A stretch of DNA of 32,639 nucleotides from Citroniella saccharovorans. GTDB taxonomy: Bacteria; Bacillota; Clostridia; Tissierellales; Peptoniphilaceae. Position numbers and translations under genes: made by a program. This document shows positions 31,095 to 32,639 of the stretch, one piece after another; the first letter of the stretch is position 1; each line of letters opens with the position of its first letter. The notes beneath the pieces were generated by a model that was not told the origin of the DNA, ran no database searches, and was given only the letters and a program-made list of their open reading frames with translations. Location of the stretch: positions 1 through 32,639 of the forward strand of contig NZ_JAYKOT010000002.1 in the NCBI RefSeq assembly GCF_035481615.1, given 5' to 3'.

Positions 31095-31160
31095 ATAGTG
31101 TTACCTCACTGTTACCTAAGTGTTATCTAAGTGTTATCTAAGTGTTATCTAAGTGTTACC
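31095..31160. repeat. Six-copy 11-bp tandem array (AAGTGTTAYC)
   Basis: TAGTGTTACC, TCACTGTTACC, three copies of TAAGTGTTATC (31117, 31128, 31139) and TAAGTGTTACC (31150), with an exact 11-bp period in the last five units. It ends 11 bp before the ribosome site of the next gene, so a protein bound here could act both on replication and on transcription into the following genes. Confidence 0.7.
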
Positions 31161-31180
31161 TGTAACAAAAGGAGGAAAAA

Positions 31181-31687
31181 ATGAGAATTGATGAATTAGA
31201 AAAAAGAGTACAAGATTTAGGAAGATTATACAACGTTGATTTAAGGCTTAGAAAAGGAATGAATTATATTTTCTTAGACAAATGCGATTTTGAAACGTGT
31301 CACGTTTTAGTTTTAGTAGGAACTAAACAAACATGCATTATAAACACGGATATGTTCCATTTTATTAATTTACCAGATGGGCTAAAGAATGAACTTATAG
31401 AAATACTTTCAGAGTTTGCAAAAACTCCGATTGATGAAAGGAAAGAAGAAAAGAAATATCAATACCAATTAAAAGACAAATATTCTTGGATACCAGAAGA
31501 AGAATCAAATATGTGGCACTTTCTAAACGTAAAACTTAATGGATGTAGCAATGAATATATTTTATTAAGTTCCGATAACAGCCCTTATTACAAAAATAAA
31601 TTCACTGACAAGGAAATTAAAGAAGTGGCAGAAAAATATAATATCGACCTAAATATGTTCGATAAAATCGAGGTGGAAGATGAGTAA
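31181..31687 (+). CDS. Hypothetical early protein next to the iterons
   Basis: 168 aa, ATG with AAAGGAGG 6 nt upstream. N-terminal half alpha/beta (CHVLVLVGTKQTCIINTDMF), middle K/E-rich (DERKEEKKYQYQL), C-terminus EYILLSSDNSPYYKNKFTDK followed by EIKEVAEKYNIDLNMFDKIE, an ending resembling DUF1642-type phage proteins. No clear DNA-binding motif is seen, although its place just after the iteron arrays makes it a possible partner. It overlaps the next gene by 8 bp. Confidence 0.7.
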   Translation: MRIDELEKRVQDLGRLYNVDLRLRKGMNYIFLDKCDFETCHVLVLVGTKQTCIINTDMFHFINLPDGLKNELIEILSEFAKTPIDERKEEKKYQYQLKDKYSWIPEEESNMWHFLNVKLNGCSNEYILLSSDNSPYYKNKFTDKEIKEVAEKYNIDLNMFDKIEVEDE

Positions 31688-31919
31688 ATGTAATTGTGAA
31701 AACTGTACTTGTGGCAATATAAGAGAACCTAAACACTACAAGCTTGATGGTCTTAATGTAGAAAGTATAGATGTTATAAAAGCAGTTTTAGGTAAAGATG
31801 GATTTAAAAGTTTTTGTATTGGGAATTGTTTGAAGTACTTGATACGTGCAGAGAAGAAAAATGGAGAAGAAGATTATAGGAAGTGTGGAGTTTATTTGGA
31901 TTGGATTTTGGAGGGATAA
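31680..31919 (+). CDS. DUF3310 (SaV-like) protein
   Basis: 79 aa. The conserved core KHYKLDGLNVESIDVIKAVL, FCIGNCLKYLIRAEKKNGEE, DYRKCGVYLDWIL defines DUF3310, a family of small phage proteins that includes relatives of the T7 gp1.7 nucleotide kinase (family knowledge). An unusual Cys-rich N-terminal extension (CNCENCTCG) precedes it and could bind metal. The start overlaps the previous gene. Confidence 0.88.
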   Translation: MSKCNCENCTCGNIREPKHYKLDGLNVESIDVIKAVLGKDGFKSFCIGNCLKYLIRAEKKNGEEDYRKCGVYLDWILEG

Positions 31920-31921
31920 AA

Positions 31922-32197
31922 ATGGAAAATATCAATATTGACAGAATTGGCAATGATTTGGCAGACGCCTATGAAGAAGGTTATCAACAAGGAGTTAAAG
32001 AAAATAAAGAAAATAATAAAAAATTAAGAAGTTTGCAAGATATTATAGCTAGAGATGCTGTAAGAAGAAGGGAAAAAGTAATTGCTGTAGACTCTAAAAC
32101 ATTTGAAAATATTATAGGTAAAGAGGTTAGGTTAATGCTTACAAGTGAAATACTAAGTGAAATAAATGAAGATATTAGAAAGTATAGAGGATATTAA
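31922..32197 (+). CDS. Hypothetical early protein
   Basis: 91 aa from the ATG at 31922, chosen because GGAGGG (31910-31915) lies 6 nt upstream; the longer frame opens inside DUF3310. It is helical and charged (NDLADAYEEGYQQGVKENKE, IARDAVRRREKVIAVDSKTF). The family is not recognised. It ends 1 bp before the MazG-like ATG. Confidence 0.65.
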   Translation: MENINIDRIGNDLADAYEEGYQQGVKENKENNKKLRSLQDIIARDAVRRREKVIAVDSKTFENIIGKEVRLMLTSEILSEINEDIRKYRGY

Positions 32198-32198
32198 A

Positions 32199-32639
32199 AT
32201 GCAAGACTTAATTAAAAAAATAGAGCGGTGGGCAATAGACAGAGAACTAGACAAGACGGCGGAAGAAATGGCGGAGTTAATAATTGGGATATCAAAGGAC
32301 AATATCGAAGGTATCAAAGACAGTATAGGCGATGTTTTTGTGACGTTGGTTATTGGTAATATGATTGATGAGAAATTGGATATAGAAAAATATTATAAAT
32401 ATGCAAAAGAAGATTTAAATCGTAGAGACATTGAAGACGATAAAAGAGCAAAGATATTTGGTTTAGCTCAAGATATGATGGAAGTAATCAGGGACGAATA
32501 CTATTATGATACTTTATTTCATACGCTAGTAGACTTAGTTGAAATTGCTGAAATTCACAATTTGAAATTCACTGACTGTGTGGAGAGTGCTTATGATGAA
32601 ATCAAGGACAGGAAGGGAAAGACTATTGATGGATGTTTC
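32199..32639 (+). CDS. MazG-like nucleotide pyrophosphohydrolase (runs to window edge)
   Basis: 147 codons are open to the last base. The MazG signature is visible: KTAEEMAELIIGIS (residues about 21-34) and GIKDSIGDVFVTLVIG, which hold the metal-binding acidic residues, and the typical C-terminus SAYDEIKDRKGKTIDG. Such enzymes hydrolyse (d)NTPs and are common phage accessory proteins. The ribosome site AGAGG is 8 nt upstream. The last codon ends exactly at 32639, and base 1-3 is TGA, so the gene would close if the window is circular. Confidence 0.85.
   Translation, partial: MQDLIKKIERWAIDRELDKTAEEMAELIIGISKDNIEGIKDSIGDVFVTLVIGNMIDEKLDIEKYYKYAKEDLNRRDIEDDKRAKIFGLAQDMMEVIRDEYYYDTLFHTLVDLVEIAEIHNLKFTDCVESAYDEIKDRKGKTIDGCF

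Noticed and set aside
30548..31160. Could be a CRISPR array
   Set aside because: Units are 9-11 bp, directly abutting, in both orientations and without uniform unique spacers; no cas gene is present.

Overview
The window reads as an essentially complete temperate siphophage (tailed, non-contractile) of a low-GC Gram-positive bacterium. Evidence for this is the HK97-type head genes, the Gram-positive tail-tip order (tape measure, Dit, Tal, BppU), an XhlA/amidase/holin lysis cassette, strong GGAGG ribosome sites, TTG and GTG starts, and AT-rich coding with AGA arginine codons. Codon style and gene family mix suggest an anaerobic Clostridia/Tissierellia host (for example Peptoniphilus or Anaerococcus relatives), but that is inference only.

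Layout. 1-1350: end of the early region with a DUF1492/ArpU-like late regulator, a phased TTGCAC array over an extended -10 promoter, a leader terminator and a GC-rich foldable segment. 1353-10058: packaging and head genes (HNH, TerS, TerL, portal, a P-loop domain fused to the prohead protease, capsid), connectors, major tail protein and a tail-assembly chaperone pair joined by a -1 frameshift signal. 10073-17199: tape measure, Dit, Tal, small genes, BppU fibre-like protein. 17224-19014: XhlA, endolysin, holin. 19060-19600: small independently promoted cassette. 19600-19876: homopolymer tract and probable attP. 19877-22841 (minus strand): integrase, a decayed membrane-anchored DnaQ-BRCT exonuclease gene, and a CI/LexA-like repressor, with a candidate plus-strand sRNA between integrase and exonuclease. 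22842-24377: divergent promoters, Cro-like and small early proteins. 24397-30511: metallo-hydrolase, DUF1351, two unknowns, compact family B DNA polymerase, PrimPol-D5 helicase. 30512-31180: gene-free, iteron-rich region, the best origin candidate. 31181-32639: small early genes ending in a MazG-like gene that runs off the right edge.

The MazG-like reading frame reaches the last base on a codon boundary and the first three bases of the window are TGA, so joining the ends closes that gene. With the integrase in the middle and early genes at both ends, this suggests a circular (excised or circularly permuted) genome of about 32.6 kb opened between two early genes.

The most unusual items are: (1) two tandem copies of a roughly 310-bp origin-like module that keep the same scaffold motifs but carry different iterons (TTGTAAGG versus GGTAACAG); (2) the P-loop/prohead-protease fusion with a well-placed internal start; (3) the TTGCAC array plus leader terminator in front of the late operon; (4) a candidate 66-nt sRNA inside the lysogeny operon; and (5) a likely AUA start for the tape measure gene.
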